Shown: positions 1 to 9,247 of the stretch, in pieces
Numbering within the stretch: position 1 is the stretch's first letter
Layout of the letters: the number at the start of each line of letters is the position of its first letter
Assembly: GCA_900068845.1 (NCBI GenBank)
Contig: CEFQ01000010.1
Coordinates: forward strand, 849,326 to 913,325
Reading direction: 5' to 3'
Source of the DNA: Enterobacter ludwigii
GTDB lineage: Bacteria > Pseudomonadota > Gammaproteobacteria > Enterobacterales > Enterobacteriaceae
Length of the DNA: 64,000 nucleotides
Translations under genes and position numbers: made by a program
The notes under the pieces: model-generated
Database searches by the model: none
What the model saw: the letters and a program-made list of their open reading frames with translations, nothing else
Told to the model about the DNA's origin: nothing

Positions 1-1
1 C

Positions 2-520
2 GATGTTCAGGCCTATCAGGACATCCGTCATCAGTTGGAAACGGAAGCGGGGCGCATTAACGGCAAATACGGCACGCTGGGTTGGACGCCACTTTACTAT
101 CTCAACCAACACTTTGACCGCCGCTTATTAATGAAGATCTTCCGTCTGACCAACGTCGGTTTGATTACGCCATTGCGTGATGGCATGAATTTGGTGGCGA
201 AAGAGTATGTGGCGGCGCAGGATCCGGATAATCCAGGTGTACTGGTGCTGTCGCGCTTTGCCGGTGCGGCAAATGAGCTGACCTCGGCGCTGATCGTCAA
301 CCCTTACGATCGTGATGAAGTGGCCGCGGCGCTGGATCGCGCGTTGACCATGCCGCGTACCGAACGTATTTCGCGTTATAACGACATGATGGCGGTGTTG
401 CGCAAACAGGATATTTCGCACTGGCGTGAAAGCATTCTGAAAGATTTAAATACCTTGCCGGTGCGCAGTGACGATCACGGTACGGAAAATAAGGTCGCTA
501 CCTTTCCTAAATTAGCGTAA
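2..520 (+). CDS. otsA: Trehalose-6-phosphate synthase, C-terminal part (5' end outside window)
   Basis: OtsA transfers glucose from UDP-glucose to glucose-6-phosphate, the first step of osmoprotectant trehalose synthesis in the cytoplasm. Only the last 172 residues are in the window; the frame is open from base 2. The segments GTLGWTPLYYLNQ, TPLRDGMNLVAKEYVAAQ, VLSRFAGAANEL and ALIVNPYDRDEVA are the conserved C-terminal nucleotide-sugar-binding part of this GT20 glycosyltransferase. The gene ends at TAA and is followed at once by a hairpin terminator. In E. coli otsBA also lies next to flhDC, so the neighbourhood agrees with the call. Confidence 0.95.
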   Translation, partial: DVQAYQDIRHQLETEAGRINGKYGTLGWTPLYYLNQHFDRRLLMKIFRLTNVGLITPLRDGMNLVAKEYVAAQDPDNPGVLVLSRFAGAANELTSALIVNPYDRDEVAAALDRALTMPRTERISRYNDMMAVLRKQDISHWRESILKDLNTLPVRSDDHGTENKVATFPKLA

Positions 521-531
521 GCCCGCTAAAA

Positions 532-556
532 AAGGGCGCGTAAATGCGCGCCCTTA
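532..556 (+). terminator. Hairpin terminator after otsA
   Basis: A 9-bp stem, AAGGGCGCG (532-540) pairing with CGCGCCCTT (547-555), with a 6-base loop, lies 12 bases after the otsA stop. It has no strong T tract, so it may be a weak terminator or an mRNA 3' end stabiliser. Confidence 0.6.
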
Positions 557-564
557 TCCTTCAC

Positions 565-655
565 CGCGCAATAAATTGCGCCGCTACGCTAAATGCAAAC
601 ATTGAGCACTTCGCCCATTATTCGCATGCTCTGTAGCGGCGCGATTCATCGCGCG
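565..655. repeat. Split palindromic repeat, GTAGCGGCGC family
   Basis: CGCGCAATAAATTGCGCCGC followed by TAC (565-587) and TGTAGCGGCGCGATTCATCG (632-651) are the right and left arms of the same palindrome found intact at 23152-23192 and 60768-60805. Here the arms are in reversed order about 45 bases apart, so they can still pair with each other. Function unknown; REP/BIME-like. Confidence 0.7.
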
Positions 656-1283
656 TCTTTTGAACTTCCGCTGCGCTGCACAGCGTTTCCACGCGCCACT
701 TTAACTTCACGAAATCGATTTCATTTTATTAAGCGTGAATGCGCTGATTCATCAGTAAAAAGCGCACCTTTTGGTTAAAAAACGCCCGATAATAGAAAAA
801 AAAAGCTTTTTTTTGCTCTCACCCTAAAGTTCCGCGCTGGTACGCCGATAGTTCTCGCGTAGCAAACCGAAAAAACGCCTATTCATTCATTTCTCTAATG
901 TAACGCCCTGTTACATCCCTTGCCATGCGCTAAACATTCCCTACGATCCACTGACAGTTCCCAGGCGCTCTGCTCCCAGACTTCACGCTTCGCTAGCGCC
1001 TCGCTTTAGTACTGGCGGGCAATATTCCCTGTAAGTGATTAATTTAGAAGCGAATAATTTTGCTGTGATTCGGAGTATTATGCTGCAGATAGTATTTTAT
1101 GTAGCGTGTTATAGCACTGTAATCGCAACAAAACAGATAACTGATCGTGTGGTAACGACAATCTGCCACAGAGCCTAAAATCGGCCTCCGATTAGCAAAA
1201 TATCAGGGAAATAATCAGGATTCGTGCAAAAAACGCACAACAGAAAAGCAGCGCTGAAGGTTTGAGAAAAAAATTTGCCTTAA

Positions 1284-1305
1284 AAGTGTGACGCAGATCA
1301 CACTT
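1284..1305. promoter_or_regulatory. CRP (cAMP receptor protein) site of flhDC
   Basis: TGTGA (1287-1291), six bases, TCACA (1298-1302) is a perfect CRP core inside a longer symmetric sequence (AAGTGTGA...TCACACTT). It is centred about 70 bases before the likely flhDC start point, the spacing of a class I activator site and about where CRP acts on E. coli flhDC. Catabolite control of motility is the expected role. Confidence 0.85.
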
Positions 1306-1330
1306 TATCTAAAATTTCGCGCCACTCACG

Positions 1331-1383
1331 TTGTATGTCGAAATCAGACGATATAGATTTGCGTTGTTTTCGGAATAGTCTTA
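1331..1383 (+). promoter_or_regulatory. Likely flhDC promoter with overlapping RcsAB box
   Basis: A -35-like TTGTAT (1331-1336) and a -10-like TATAGATT (1352-1359) suggest transcription starting near 1365. Just downstream, 1370-1383 reads on the minus strand TAAGACTATTCCGA, matching the RcsAB consensus TAAGAATATTCCTA at 12 of 14 positions. In E. coli an RcsAB box sits at the same place, just after the flhDC start point, and mediates repression by the envelope-stress Rcs system. The box is well supported; the exact -35/-10 choice is less so. Confidence 0.65.
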
Positions 1384-1604
1384 AAAACTGTAAGCAGACG
1401 TCACGGAAGATGGTTACAACTCAAGCAAAGAATGGCCTGGAGTTTTGATTACTACTGATCAGTATCCAAACAGAAAGTGAAGGATGCGTTGGCTCAAGCC
1501 TGATTATTTTTTGCCATCTTTAGATTTACCAACCAGCAGCCCGAACCATAGAACAATTTAATTCTGTGGCCGTATATGTGTCGCGTCTATCAGGATGGAA
1601 AAAA

Positions 1605-1955
1605 ATGGGTACATCAGAATTACTAAAACATATATATGACATCAACTTGTCATATTTGCTTCTTGCTCAGCGTTTAATTAACCAGGAAAAAGCTTCAGCA
1701 ATGTTTCGTTTAGGCATCGATGAGTCGATGGCAGATGCATTGTCACAATTAACCTTACCTGAGATGGTTAAATTAGCGGAGACCAACCAATTGGTTTGCC
1801 AGTTCCGCTTTACCGACCACAACCACATTAATCGTTTGACTCAAGAGTCACGCGTTGATGACTTGCAGCAAATCCATACCGGTATTTTATTATCCAGCCG
1901 CTTATTGCGAAGTGCGTCTAAAGATGACGTCTCTGCGAAGAAGAGGGCAGTTTAA
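1605..1955 (+). CDS. flhD: Flagellar master transcription regulator FlhD
   Basis: FlhD joins FlhC in the FlhD4C2 complex that activates class II flagellar genes with sigma-70 RNA polymerase. The 116-residue product begins [20 protein letters not shown] and contains [12 protein letters not shown] and [11 protein letters not shown], hallmarks of the family. I choose ATG 1605 over an in-frame GTG at 1566 because AGGA at 1592-1595 is well spaced and the protein then has the E. coli length. The stop overlaps the flhC start by one base (TAATG), so the genes are translationally coupled. Upstream CRP and RcsAB sites indicate nutrient and envelope-stress control. Confidence 0.97.
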   Translation: MGTSELLKHIYDINLSYLLLAQRLINQEKASAMFRLGIDESMADALSQLTLPEMVKLAETNQLVCQFRFTDHNHINRLTQESRVDDLQQIHTGILLSSRLLRSASKDDVSAKKRAV

Positions 1956-2533
1956 TGACTGAAAAAAGTATTGTTCAGGAAGCGCGCGATATTCAGCTGG
2001 CAATGGAGTTGATTACGTTGGGCGCACGACTGCAAATGCTGGAGAGTGAAACTCAGCTAAGCCGTGGTCGCCTGATTAAACTCTATAAAGAGTTGCGTGG
2101 CGCTCCACCCCCGAAAGGCATGCTGCCATTCTCTACGGATTGGTTCATGACCTGGGAACAAAACATTCACTCCTCTATGTTCTGCAACGCCTGGCAGTTC
2201 CTGCTGAAAACCGGGTTGAACAGTGGTGTTGAAGCGGTGATTAAAGCTTACCGTTTGTATCTTGAGCAGTGTCCGCAATCGGACGAGGGCCCGCTGTTGG
2301 CGCTAACGCGTGCATGGACCCTGGTGCGATTCGTTGAAAGTGGCATGCTGGAACTTTCTGACTGTAAGTGCTGCGGTGGAAGCTTTATTAACCACGCACA
2401 TCAGCCAGTGGGCAGCTTTGTCTGCAGCCTTTGCCAGCCGCCATCACGTGCCGTAAAAAGACGTAAACTTTCTGCAGATTCTGCCGATACCTTTCCACAA
2501 CTGCTGGATGAACAGGTTAAACGCGCCGTTTAA
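1955..2533 (+). CDS. flhC: Flagellar master transcription regulator FlhC
   Basis: FlhC is the main DNA-binding partner in FlhD4C2 and carries a zinc site. In this 192-residue protein Cys137, Cys140, Cys157 and Cys160 occupy the positions known to bind zinc in E. coli FlhC (LSDCKCCGG and VCSLCQPP), with an extra Cys139. The N-terminal [19 protein letters not shown] and [19 protein letters not shown] segments are typical. It starts on the last base of the flhD stop codon and is followed by a strong terminator, so flhDC is a two-gene operon separate from motA. YdiV, encoded at 57254, should act on its partner FlhD. Confidence 0.97.
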   Translation: MTEKSIVQEARDIQLAMELITLGARLQMLESETQLSRGRLIKLYKELRGAPPPKGMLPFSTDWFMTWEQNIHSSMFCNAWQFLLKTGLNSGVEAVIKAYRLYLEQCPQSDEGPLLALTRAWTLVRFVESGMLELSDCKCCGGSFINHAHQPVGSFVCSLCQPPSRAVKRRKLSADSADTFPQLLDEQVKRAV

Positions 2534-2560
2534 GTTTGTTCGCATCGTGGAAAATATCCA

Positions 2561-2589
2561 GCAGCGGTTAATACCGCTGCTTTTTTTTT
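2561..2589 (+). terminator. Rho-independent terminator of flhDC
   Basis: GCAGCGG (2561-2567), a short loop, CCGCTGC (2574-2580), then nine T residues. It separates flhDC from motA. Confidence 0.9.
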
Positions 2590-2665
2590 GCCTGCGATAA
2601 ACGAATAACACCTGCGGCTCTCTGGCTTAACTTCCATCAACACGTTACGGACGTAAGGATTTTTT

Positions 2666-3553
2666 GTGCTGATAATTCTGGGTTATATCGTGGTCGTCGG
2701 CTCCGTGTTGGGCGGCTACGCGATGGTCGGCGGACATTTAGGCGCGCTATATCAACCGGCGGAGCTGATCATTATCGGCGGTGCCGGTATTGGTGCTTTT
2801 TTAGTCGGTAATAATGGCAAATCGATTAAGAAAACATTAAAAGCGCTGCCATTGTTAATGCGCGGCTCGAAATATAACAAAGCGGTATACATGGATTTAA
2901 TGGCGTTGCTCTATCGCCTGATGGCAAAATCACGTCAGCAAGGCATGCTTTCATTAGAGCGCGATATTGAAGATCCCAGCCAGAGTGAAATTTTCGCTAA
3001 CTATCCGCGTATTTTGTCCGATAAACAGTTAGTCGATTTTATTACCGATTATTTGCGTTTAATGGTCAGCGGAAATATGAATGCGTTTGAAATCGAAGCG
3101 CTGATGGATGAAGAGATTGAGACCTACGAGCACGAGTGCGAAGTACCAGCGCAAAGTATATCAGCAGTGGGTGATGGCTTACCGGCTTTCGGTATCGTCG
3201 CTGCCGTAATGGGCGTGGTACATGCGCTGGCCTCAGCAGATCGTCCGGCCGCAGAACTGGGTGCGTTAGTCGCCCATGCGATGGTCGGTACCTTCCTCGG
3301 CATCTTGTTGGCATACGGTTTTATCTCGCCGCTGGCCTCCGTGCTGCGTCAGAAATGTGCCGAAACTACCAAGATGATGCAGTGCGTGAAAGTGACGTTG
3401 CTCTCAAGCCTCAACGGTTATGCGCCGCAAATTGCGGTCGAGTTTGGTCGTAAAACGCTCTATTCCGCCGAGCGTCCATCGTTCTCTGAACTGGAAGAGC
3501 ACGTGCGTAACGCCAAGAACCCGGCGAAACAAACTTCGGATGAGAATTCATGA
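2666..3553 (+). CDS. motA: Flagellar motor stator protein MotA
   Basis: MotA, with MotB, forms the proton-driven stator in the inner membrane. The 295-residue protein starts at GTG 2666 after TAAGGA (2654-2659) and begins [20 protein letters not shown]. It has the four expected membrane segments: two near the N-terminus and two around [21 protein letters not shown] and [20 protein letters not shown]. The cytoplasmic loop holds the family segments [20 protein letters not shown] and [13 protein letters not shown], and the conserved prolines of the last two helices are present. It overlaps motB by four bases (ATGA), indicating coupling in a mot-che operon. Confidence 0.97.
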   Translation: MLIILGYIVVVGSVLGGYAMVGGHLGALYQPAELIIIGGAGIGAFLVGNNGKSIKKTLKALPLLMRGSKYNKAVYMDLMALLYRLMAKSRQQGMLSLERDIEDPSQSEIFANYPRILSDKQLVDFITDYLRLMVSGNMNAFEIEALMDEEIETYEHECEVPAQSISAVGDGLPAFGIVAAVMGVVHALASADRPAAELGALVAHAMVGTFLGILLAYGFISPLASVLRQKCAETTKMMQCVKVTLLSSLNGYAPQIAVEFGRKTLYSAERPSFSELEEHVRNAKNPAKQTSDENS

Positions 3554-4581
3554 AAGCAGGCAATCGCCCCATTGTGCTGGTTAAAAAGCGCAAACATAAA
3601 GGTCACCATGGCAGCCACGGTTCGTGGAAGATTGCCTATGCCGACTTTATGACGGCGATGATGGCGTTCTTTATGGTGATGTGGTTGCTCTCCATCTCCA
3701 GTCCCAAAGAGTTGGTCCAAATTGCGGAATACTTTAAAACGCCGCTGAAAGTGGCATTAACCGGCGGTCAACGCAGTAGCGACAGTGAAAGTCCAATCCC
3801 CGGTGGCGGCGACGATCCGACGCAGCAAAAGGGTGAAGTAAAGAAAATTGTCGATATGGATGCGCAGAAGAAAAAGCTGGAAGAGATTCGCCTGAATCGC
3901 CTGCGTGAAAAGCTCGATCAGCTGATTGAAGCCGATCCGCGTCTTAAGGCAATGCGCCCGCATCTGATTATTAACATGGTGGAAGAGGGGCTGCGCATTC
4001 AGATTATTGATAGCCAGAACCGCCCGATGTTTAGAACCGGCAGCGCCGACGTCGAGCCGTATATGCGCGACATCCTGCGCACCATTGCACCGGTACTGAA
4101 TGATATTCCAAACAAAATTAGCCTGTCAGGCCACACCGACGATATCCAGTATGGCAATGGCGATCGCGGCTACAGCAACTGGGAGCTGTCGGCAGATCGT
4201 GCCAACGCCTCACGCCGCGAGCTGATGATCGGTGGGCTGGACGGCAGCAAAATGCTGCGTGTGGTCGGTATGGCCGACACCATGAAGCTGAAAAACCGTG
4301 GTGCTAATGATGCAGTCAATCGCCGCATTAGCCTGCTGGTGTTGAATCACGACACCGAAGCGGCAATTGAAAAAGAGAATGCCGAGAGCGATGCCGTTCA
4401 GGTCAGCGACCCGGCGCAAATTATCCCCGACATTACCGCACCCGCCGTACCGGCTGTGCCGACTGCCCCAACAGGTTCCACTGCGACACCGGCTGCGCCG
4501 GCTGCTGCAACGGCACCTGCGGCAGCGGCAACGCCCGCGGCGAGCGTGGTGACACCAGACCAACCCTCACAGCCGAGGTGA
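3550..4581 (+). CDS. motB: Flagellar motor stator protein MotB
   Basis: MotB anchors the stator to peptidoglycan and carries the proton-binding residue. In this 343-residue protein Asp32, in [20 protein letters not shown], is at the exact position of the essential E. coli aspartate, inside the single membrane helix. The C-terminal half is an OmpA-like peptidoglycan-binding domain ([33 protein letters not shown]). The last 50 or so residues are a low-complexity Ala/Pro/Thr tail, probably disordered. It starts inside the motA stop region, and cheA starts four bases after its stop. Confidence 0.97.
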   Translation: MKAGNRPIVLVKKRKHKGHHGSHGSWKIAYADFMTAMMAFFMVMWLLSISSPKELVQIAEYFKTPLKVALTGGQRSSDSESPIPGGGDDPTQQKGEVKKIVDMDAQKKKLEEIRLNRLREKLDQLIEADPRLKAMRPHLIINMVEEGLRIQIIDSQNRPMFRTGSADVEPYMRDILRTIAPVLNDIPNKISLSGHTDDIQYGNGDRGYSNWELSADRANASRRELMIGGLDGSKMLRVVGMADTMKLKNRGANDAVNRRISLLVLNHDTEAAIEKENAESDAVQVSDPAQIIPDITAPAVPAVPTAPTGSTATPAAPAAATAPAAAATPAASVVTPDQPSQPR

Positions 4582-4585
4582 TCCC

Positions 4586-6562
4586 GTGAGCATGGACATC
4601 AGCGATTTTTACCAGACGTTTTTTGATGAAGCCGATGAGCTGTTAGCGGATATGGAGCAACACCTGTTGGGACTCGATCCCCAGGAGCCCGATTCCGAGC
4701 AGTTGAATGCCATCTTCCGCGCCGCCCACTCCATCAAGGGCGGAGCCGGTACGTTTGGCTTTACGGTTTTACAGGAAACCACCCACATCCTGGAAAACAT
4801 TCTGGATGGTGCGCGCCGCGGCGAGATGCAGCTCAGCACCGATATCATCAACCTGTTTTTGGAAACCAAAGATATTATGCAAGAACAGCTCGATGCCTAT
4901 AAAACGGCGCAGGAGCCGAACGTAGAAAGCTTTAAATACATCTGCGAAGCGCTGCGTCAGCTGGCACTGGAAGCGAAAGGCATTGCGCCTGAAGCGCCAA
5001 AAGTCGCCGAAGTCGTTGACATCGCGGCTCCGGCTGCAGCTGCAGGCCTGCGTCTGCAGCTGATTGACCTCAAAGAGAAAGAGCCGGAGCTGATGCTGGA
5101 AGAGCTCGGCAATCTTGGTACGGTCAGCAATGTGGTGAAAGGCGCTAACTCGCTGGACGTCACCATTGATGGCGTCGGCAAAGATGACATTGTCGCGGTA
5201 CTGTGCTTTGTGCTCGATGAAGCACAGATCCACTTCCCGGCAGGCGCGGCAGCAGTGGCCGACGCCCCAGTGGCTGAAGTGGCCGCTGAACCGGTGCAAA
5301 CCGCGACCGTGACCGATATCACCCCCGCGGTGAAGCGCGAACCTAAGCGTGCAGCCGCACCGGCCAAAGGCAGCGAATCCAGCAGCATCCGCGTTGCAGT
5401 AGAGAAAGTTGACCAGCTGATCAACCTGGTCGGCGAACTGGTGATCACCCAATCGATGCTGGCGCAGCGTTCCGGCGCGTTAGATCCGGTGGCACATGGC
5501 GACCTGCTGAACAGCATGGGCCAGTTGGAGCGTAACGCCCGCGATCTGCAGGAATCGGTGATGTCGATTCGTATGATGCCGATGGAGTATGTCTTCAGTC
5601 GCTTCCCGCGTTTGGTTCGCGATTTGGCCAGCAAGCTGGGCAAAGAAGTGGAACTGACGCTGCTTGGCAGCTCGACCGAACTGGATAAGAGCCTGATTGA
5701 GCGCATCATCGATCCGTTGACGCACCTGGTGCGTAACAGCCTCGATCACGGTATCGAAACCCCGGAAAAACGTCTGGCTTCCAGCAAAACGGCGGTGGGT
5801 AACCTGACGCTGTCTGCGGAACATCAGGGTGGCAACATCTGCATCGAAGTGATCGATGACGGTGCCGGTCTGAACCGCGAACGTATTCTGGCCAAAGCGC
5901 TGTCGTCTGGCCTGCCGGTCAGCGAAAGCATGAGCGATGAAGAAGTCGGTATGCTGATCTTCGCGCCGGGCTTCTCCACCGCGGAGCAAGTGACCGATGT
6001 GTCTGGCCGCGGCGTCGGCATGGACGTGGTGAAACGGAATATCCAGGAGATGGGCGGTCACGTCGAAATCTCCTCGAAGCAGGGCAAAGGCACCACCATT
6101 CGCATCCTGCTGCCGCTGACGTTGGCAATCCTTGACGGCATGTCCGTGCGCGTGGCCAACGAAGTGTTCATTCTGCCGCTCAACGCGGTGATGGAATCGC
6201 TGCAGCCGACCGCGGAAGAGCTGAAACCGTTGGCCGGTGGCGAGCGCGTGTTGGAAGTGCGTGGCGAATATCTGCCGCTGGTGGAACTGTGGAATGTGTT
6301 TGAGGTGCAGAACGCCAAAACCGACGCCACACAAGGCATCGTGGTGATTCTGCAAAGCGCAGGCCGTCGCTATGCGCTGCTGGTCGATCAGTTGATTGGT
6401 CAGCATCAGGTCGTAGTGAAAAACCTTGAAAGCAACTATCGCAAAGTGCCGGGCATTTCTGCCGCCACCATTCTGGGCGATGGTAGCGTGGCGCTGATTG
6501 TGGATGTCTCAGCACTGCAATCGTTGAACCGTGAAAAGCGTGTGGCCGGTGCCGCAGCGTAA
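4586..6562 (+). CDS. cheA: Chemotaxis histidine kinase CheA
   Basis: CheA phosphorylates itself and passes phosphate to CheY and CheB under receptor control. The 658-residue protein starts at GTG 4586 (MSMDISDFYQTFFDEADELL). His48 in AIFRAAHSIKGGAGTFGF is the phosphorylation site of the Hpt domain. A CheY/CheB-binding P2 region follows, then an Ala/Pro linker (about 230-260), the dimerisation helices (about 265-330), the GHKL ATPase with N-box LVRNSLDHGIE and G-boxes DDGAGL and GRGVGMDVV, and a CheW-like P5 domain at the end. An in-frame ATG at 4877 is codon 98, the same place where E. coli starts the short form CheA-S. Confidence 0.97.
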   Translation: MSMDISDFYQTFFDEADELLADMEQHLLGLDPQEPDSEQLNAIFRAAHSIKGGAGTFGFTVLQETTHILENILDGARRGEMQLSTDIINLFLETKDIMQEQLDAYKTAQEPNVESFKYICEALRQLALEAKGIAPEAPKVAEVVDIAAPAAAAGLRLQLIDLKEKEPELMLEELGNLGTVSNVVKGANSLDVTIDGVGKDDIVAVLCFVLDEAQIHFPAGAAAVADAPVAEVAAEPVQTATVTDITPAVKREPKRAAAPAKGSESSSIRVAVEKVDQLINLVGELVITQSMLAQRSGALDPVAHGDLLNSMGQLERNARDLQESVMSIRMMPMEYVFSRFPRLVRDLASKLGKEVELTLLGSSTELDKSLIERIIDPLTHLVRNSLDHGIETPEKRLASSKTAVGNLTLSAEHQGGNICIEVIDDGAGLNRERILAKALSSGLPVSESMSDEEVGMLIFAPGFSTAEQVTDVSGRGVGMDVVKRNIQEMGGHVEISSKQGKGTTIRILLPLTLAILDGMSVRVANEVFILPLNAVMESLQPTAEELKPLAGGERVLEVRGEYLPLVELWNVFEVQNAKTDATQGIVVILQSAGRRYALLVDQLIGQHQVVVKNLESNYRKVPGISAATILGDGSVALIVDVSALQSLNREKRVAGAAA

Positions 6563-6584
6563 TAGATAACGAAAGGGTAAAAAA

Positions 6585-7082
6585 ATGACTGACATGGCAA
6601 CCGTGACTAAAATCGCTGGCGAAACCGTGGGCCAGGAATTCTTAGTTTTCACACTGGGTGACGAAGAGTACGGCATCGACATTCTGAAAGTGCAGGAGAT
6701 ACGTGGCTACGATCAGGTAACCCGTATCGCCAACACGCCGGAGTTCATCAAAGGTGTGACTAACCTGCGCGGCGTGATCGTGCCGATCATCGACCTGCGC
6801 GTGAAATTCTCGCAGCCGGATGTGGTGTACAACGAGAACACCGTGGTGATCGTGCTGAATCTTGAGCAGCGCGTGGTGGGTATCGTGGTTGATGGCGTTT
6901 CTGACGTACTGTCATTGACGCAAGAGCAGATTCGCCCTTCACCGGAATTCGCCGTCACCATGTCCACCGAGTACCTGACCGGTCTGGGCGCGCTGGGTGA
7001 GCGTATGCTGATTCTGGTCGACATCGAAAAGCTGCTGAGCAGCGAAGAGATGGCGCTGGTGGATAACCTGCGTACCGCGTAA
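6585..7082 (+). CDS. cheW: Chemotaxis coupling protein CheW
   Basis: CheW links CheA to the receptor tips in the inner-membrane signalling array. The 165-residue protein is nearly all one CheW-like SH3-type domain with the signatures [35 protein letters not shown] and [11 protein letters not shown]. It follows cheA by 22 bases, with a GAAAGG ribosome site, in the motA-motB-cheA-cheW order seen in E. coli. A weak GC-rich hairpin without a T tract follows at about 7091-7112. Confidence 0.97.
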   Translation: MTDMATVTKIAGETVGQEFLVFTLGDEEYGIDILKVQEIRGYDQVTRIANTPEFIKGVTNLRGVIVPIIDLRVKFSQPDVVYNENTVVIVLNLEQRVVGIVVDGVSDVLSLTQEQIRPSPEFAVTMSTEYLTGLGALGERMLILVDIEKLLSSEEMALVDNLRTA

Positions 7083-7182
7083 TAAAAACACCGGGTCGCT
7101 GCGGCGGCCCGTTATCATCACGTACGTGAATTAACTCGTTAAAAATCAATAACAAATCCGCGAAAAAAACCTGCTGTTTCCC

Positions 7183-7209
7183 TCAATATTCTCCGCCGCT
7201 GGTCGATAA
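7183..7209 (+). promoter_or_regulatory. FliA (sigma-28) type promoter of the first chemoreceptor gene
   Basis: TCAATATT (7183-7190), 11 bases, GTCGATAA (7202-7209) fits the FliA consensus TAAAGTTT-N11-GCCGATAA in spacing and in 12 of 16 positions. It lies 40 bases before the start codon, so the receptor can be made as a late flagellar gene independently of readthrough from cheW. Confidence 0.7.
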
Positions 7210-7248
7210 CTGTTCTGCATTATTTTTCTTCTTTTTCCAGGGCAAACT

Positions 7249-8928
7249 ATGTTTACGAGAATCCGCGTTGTCACCAGTTTATTGCTGGTGTTGTTGGTGT
7301 TTGGCTTTTTACAGCTGGCATCCGGCTCACTGTTTTTCAAAGCGCTGAGCGATGACAAAAACAGTTTTAACGTTTCACAACTGGCGAGCAAAAACATTGC
7401 CGCTATCAATGATGCCTACATGAGCCTCAATCAGAGCCGTGTGGTGTTAACCCGCATTCAACTGCGCATGGCAACCAGTAAACTGACCGGTAGCGAAGCG
7501 GATATCGCCGGTTTGTACGACGACAGCAAAGCCTTCCAGAAAGAGGCCGCCACTAATTATCAGTTGTTCCAATCCACGCCGGATACGCCGGGCCTTGATG
7601 TCGCGCTCAACAAACGTCTGGATGAAACCTATTCGGCTTATGCCAGCGCGCTGGGTGAGATGCAGGATGCGCTGCTAGCGAAAGATCTGGCGCAGGCGGG
7701 CAAAGTGCCGGTCGCGCCGAGTCAAAGTGCGTTCCTCAAGGAGTATCGCAATTGGCGCGCTGACCAGAATCGCTTAACGGCAGCAGGAGCAGAAGCGAAC
7801 AGCAGCGCCTATGTCAGCATGATGTGGATGTTAGGCACGGTGATGGCTCTGGTCGTGGCGGTAATTGTGTTGTGCTGGTTCGGCATGCGCAACATCCTGA
7901 TTAAGCCGCTTAACGACAACATTCAGCATATTCAGCACATTGCGCAGGGTGATTTGACGCAAAGCATCGCGGTTGAAGGGCGCAACGAAATGAGCCAGCT
8001 GGCGGAAAGCCTGCATGAGATGCAGCAGTCGCTGGTGCGTACGGTGAGTGATGTGCGTGACGGTTCGGACGCCATCTTTACCGGGGCGAGCGAAATCTCT
8101 GCCGGCAACAACGATCTCTCGGCACGCACCGAAGAACAGGCGGCTTCACTGGAGCAGACCGCAGCCAGCATGGAACAGCTGACCGCCACCGTGAAGCAGA
8201 ACGCGGAAAACGCGCGTCAGGCGTCACAGCTGGCGCTGAGTGCCTCCGAAACCGCGCAGAAGGGCGGTGACGTGGTTCAAGGCGTGGTGCGAACCATGAG
8301 CGACATTGCAGGCAGTTCGAAGAAAATTGCCGATATCACCAGTGTGATAGATGGCATCGCCTTCCAGACCAATATTCTGGCATTGAACGCGGCCGTAGAA
8401 GCCGCGCGCGCCGGTGAGCAGGGACGTGGATTTGCGGTGGTGGCCGGTGAAGTGCGTAATCTGGCCCAGCGCAGTGCGCAGGCGGCGAAAGAGATCAAAG
8501 GGTTGATTGAAGACTCTGTCAACCGGGTGAACAGCGGTTCAGCCCTGGTTGGCACCGCCGGTGAAACCATGAGCGATATCGTGAATGCGGTAACGCGAGT
8601 GACCGACATCATGGGCGAAATTGCCTCGGCGTCGGATGAGCAGAGCCGGGGTATCGATCAGGTTGGTCAGGCGGTGACGGAGATGGATCGCGTGACGCAG
8701 CAGAACGCCTCGCTGGTGGAAGAGTCTGCCGCGGCGGCGGCATCGCTCGAAGAGCAGGCCAGCCGTTTGAGCCAGTCCGTCGCGGTATTCCGCGTACCGC
8801 GCGCGGCACAAGCGCAACCGCAGGCGAGAGCCGGTGTGCGCCATCCGCAGATCGCCCCGCCCGCGCTGGGCACGCCGCGTAAAGCGGTGACCGCGGCGGC
8901 GGGTGACAGTAACTGGGAAACGTTTTAA
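7249..8928 (+). CDS. Methyl-accepting chemotaxis protein 1 (Tar/Tsr class)
   Basis: Inner-membrane chemoreceptor of 559 residues. A first membrane helix (about 7-30) precedes a periplasmic ligand domain (about 31-188), a second helix (about 189-212), a HAMP domain ([20 protein letters not shown]), methylation helices with the [19 protein letters not shown] block, the invariant tip ([20 protein letters not shown]) and the CheR/CheB-binding tail NWETF. In the ligand domain Arg64, Arg69 and Arg73 match Tar/Tsr numbering, but Tsr Asn68 is Thr and the PTQ motif of the distal helix is absent, so the ligand is not obviously serine or aspartate. Its own FliA promoter lies upstream and a 102-bp repeat downstream. 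Confidence 0.93.
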   Translation: MFTRIRVVTSLLLVLLVFGFLQLASGSLFFKALSDDKNSFNVSQLASKNIAAINDAYMSLNQSRVVLTRIQLRMATSKLTGSEADIAGLYDDSKAFQKEAATNYQLFQSTPDTPGLDVALNKRLDETYSAYASALGEMQDALLAKDLAQAGKVPVAPSQSAFLKEYRNWRADQNRLTAAGAEANSSAYVSMMWMLGTVMALVVAVIVLCWFGMRNILIKPLNDNIQHIQHIAQGDLTQSIAVEGRNEMSQLAESLHEMQQSLVRTVSDVRDGSDAIFTGASEISAGNNDLSARTEEQAASLEQTAASMEQLTATVKQNAENARQASQLALSASETAQKGGDVVQGVVRTMSDIAGSSKKIADITSVIDGIAFQTNILALNAAVEAARAGEQGRGFAVVAGEVRNLAQRSAQAAKEIKGLIEDSVNRVNSGSALVGTAGETMSDIVNAVTRVTDIMGEIASASDEQSRGIDQVGQAVTEMDRVTQQNASLVEESAAAAASLEEQASRLSQSVAVFRVPRAAQAQPQARAGVRHPQIAPPALGTPRKAVTAAAGDSNWETF

Positions 8929-8945
8929 TTTTCGGCGTCGTCGGT

Positions 8946-9047
8946 CCCTCACCCCGGCCCTCTCCCGCGAGCGGGAGAGGGAGACGCTGCCACATGCAAG
9001 CTCGATCGGTTCCCTCTCCCACTTGTGGGAGAGGGTTAGGGTGAGGG
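8946..9047. repeat. 102-bp GC-rich inverted repeat, copy 1
   Basis: Outer arms CCCTCACCC and GGGTGAGGG enclose two hairpins, CCCTCTCCCGC/GCGGGAGAGGG and CCCTCTCCCAC/GTGGGAGAGGG. By direct alignment the element matches copy 2 (10917-11018) with 4 differences in 102 bases. Elements of this 'CCCTCACCC...GGGTGAGGG' type are scattered in many proteobacterial genomes. Here it follows a receptor gene and could act as a 3' end stabiliser or terminator. Confidence 0.9.
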
Positions 9048-9187
9048 ACAAATCGCACCCAATTCAATGCGCCGTTATCGCTCCGTCGATAAAGGCGCAT
9101 TTTTTTTACTGTTAATTTTTTTAGTTATAAAACACTGCAATCACACTTAAACGCAGAGTTTTAATTTGTAAAGTCGCTTAAGCACCC

Positions 9188-9214
9188 TGAAAAATTCAGA
9201 ATATTGGTCGATAA
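9188..9214 (+). promoter_or_regulatory. FliA-type promoter of chemoreceptor gene 2
   Basis: TGAAAATT (9188-9195), 11 bases, GTCGATAA (9207-9214). The -10 block TTGGTCGATAACGG closely resembles the one before receptor gene 1, suggesting the promoters were duplicated with the genes. Confidence 0.65.
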
Positions 9215-9247
9215 CGGGGGAAGCTGAAACGAATCCCTGGAGATCCC

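Larger units (their letters stand above)
521..1604. other. Long otsA-flhD intergenic region (about 1.08 kb)
   Basis: No convincing gene lies here; a 61-codon frame at 593-778 lacks a ribosome site and overlaps a palindromic repeat. The left part holds the otsA terminator and two arms of a GC-rich palindrome family (565-587 and 632-655). From about 750 to 1280 the DNA is AT-rich with no feature I can name. The right third holds the flhDC promoter region (CRP site, -10-like element, RcsAB-like box) and a leader of about 240 bases. A very long regulatory region is normal for flhDC in enterobacteria. Confidence 0.8.
8929..9247. other. Gap between chemoreceptor genes 1 and 2
   Basis: It holds a 102-bp repeat with strong hairpins (8946-9047), an AT-rich stretch, and the FliA-type promoter at 9188-9214. 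Small frames drawn through the repeat are not genes. Confidence 0.85.

Noticed and set aside
593-778. 61-codon frame upstream of flhD
   Set aside because: Begins beside a palindromic repeat, has no ribosome site, and its translation has no plausible composition.
2593-2600. TGCGATAA as a FliA -10 for motA
   Set aside because: No -35 block at the required 11-base spacing and it sits directly on the flhDC terminator tail.
4769-6406. Long minus-strand frames opposite cheA (227, 250 and 308 codons)
   Set aside because: They mirror codon bias of cheA, have no ribosome sites, and encode no recognisable family. The same applies to the frames opposite the receptor genes, thrS (46435-47355) and pheS (49696-50574).
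8903-9115. 70-codon frame through the 102-bp repeat
   Set aside because: Its sequence is the repeat translated; the coding signal comes from hairpin DNA.
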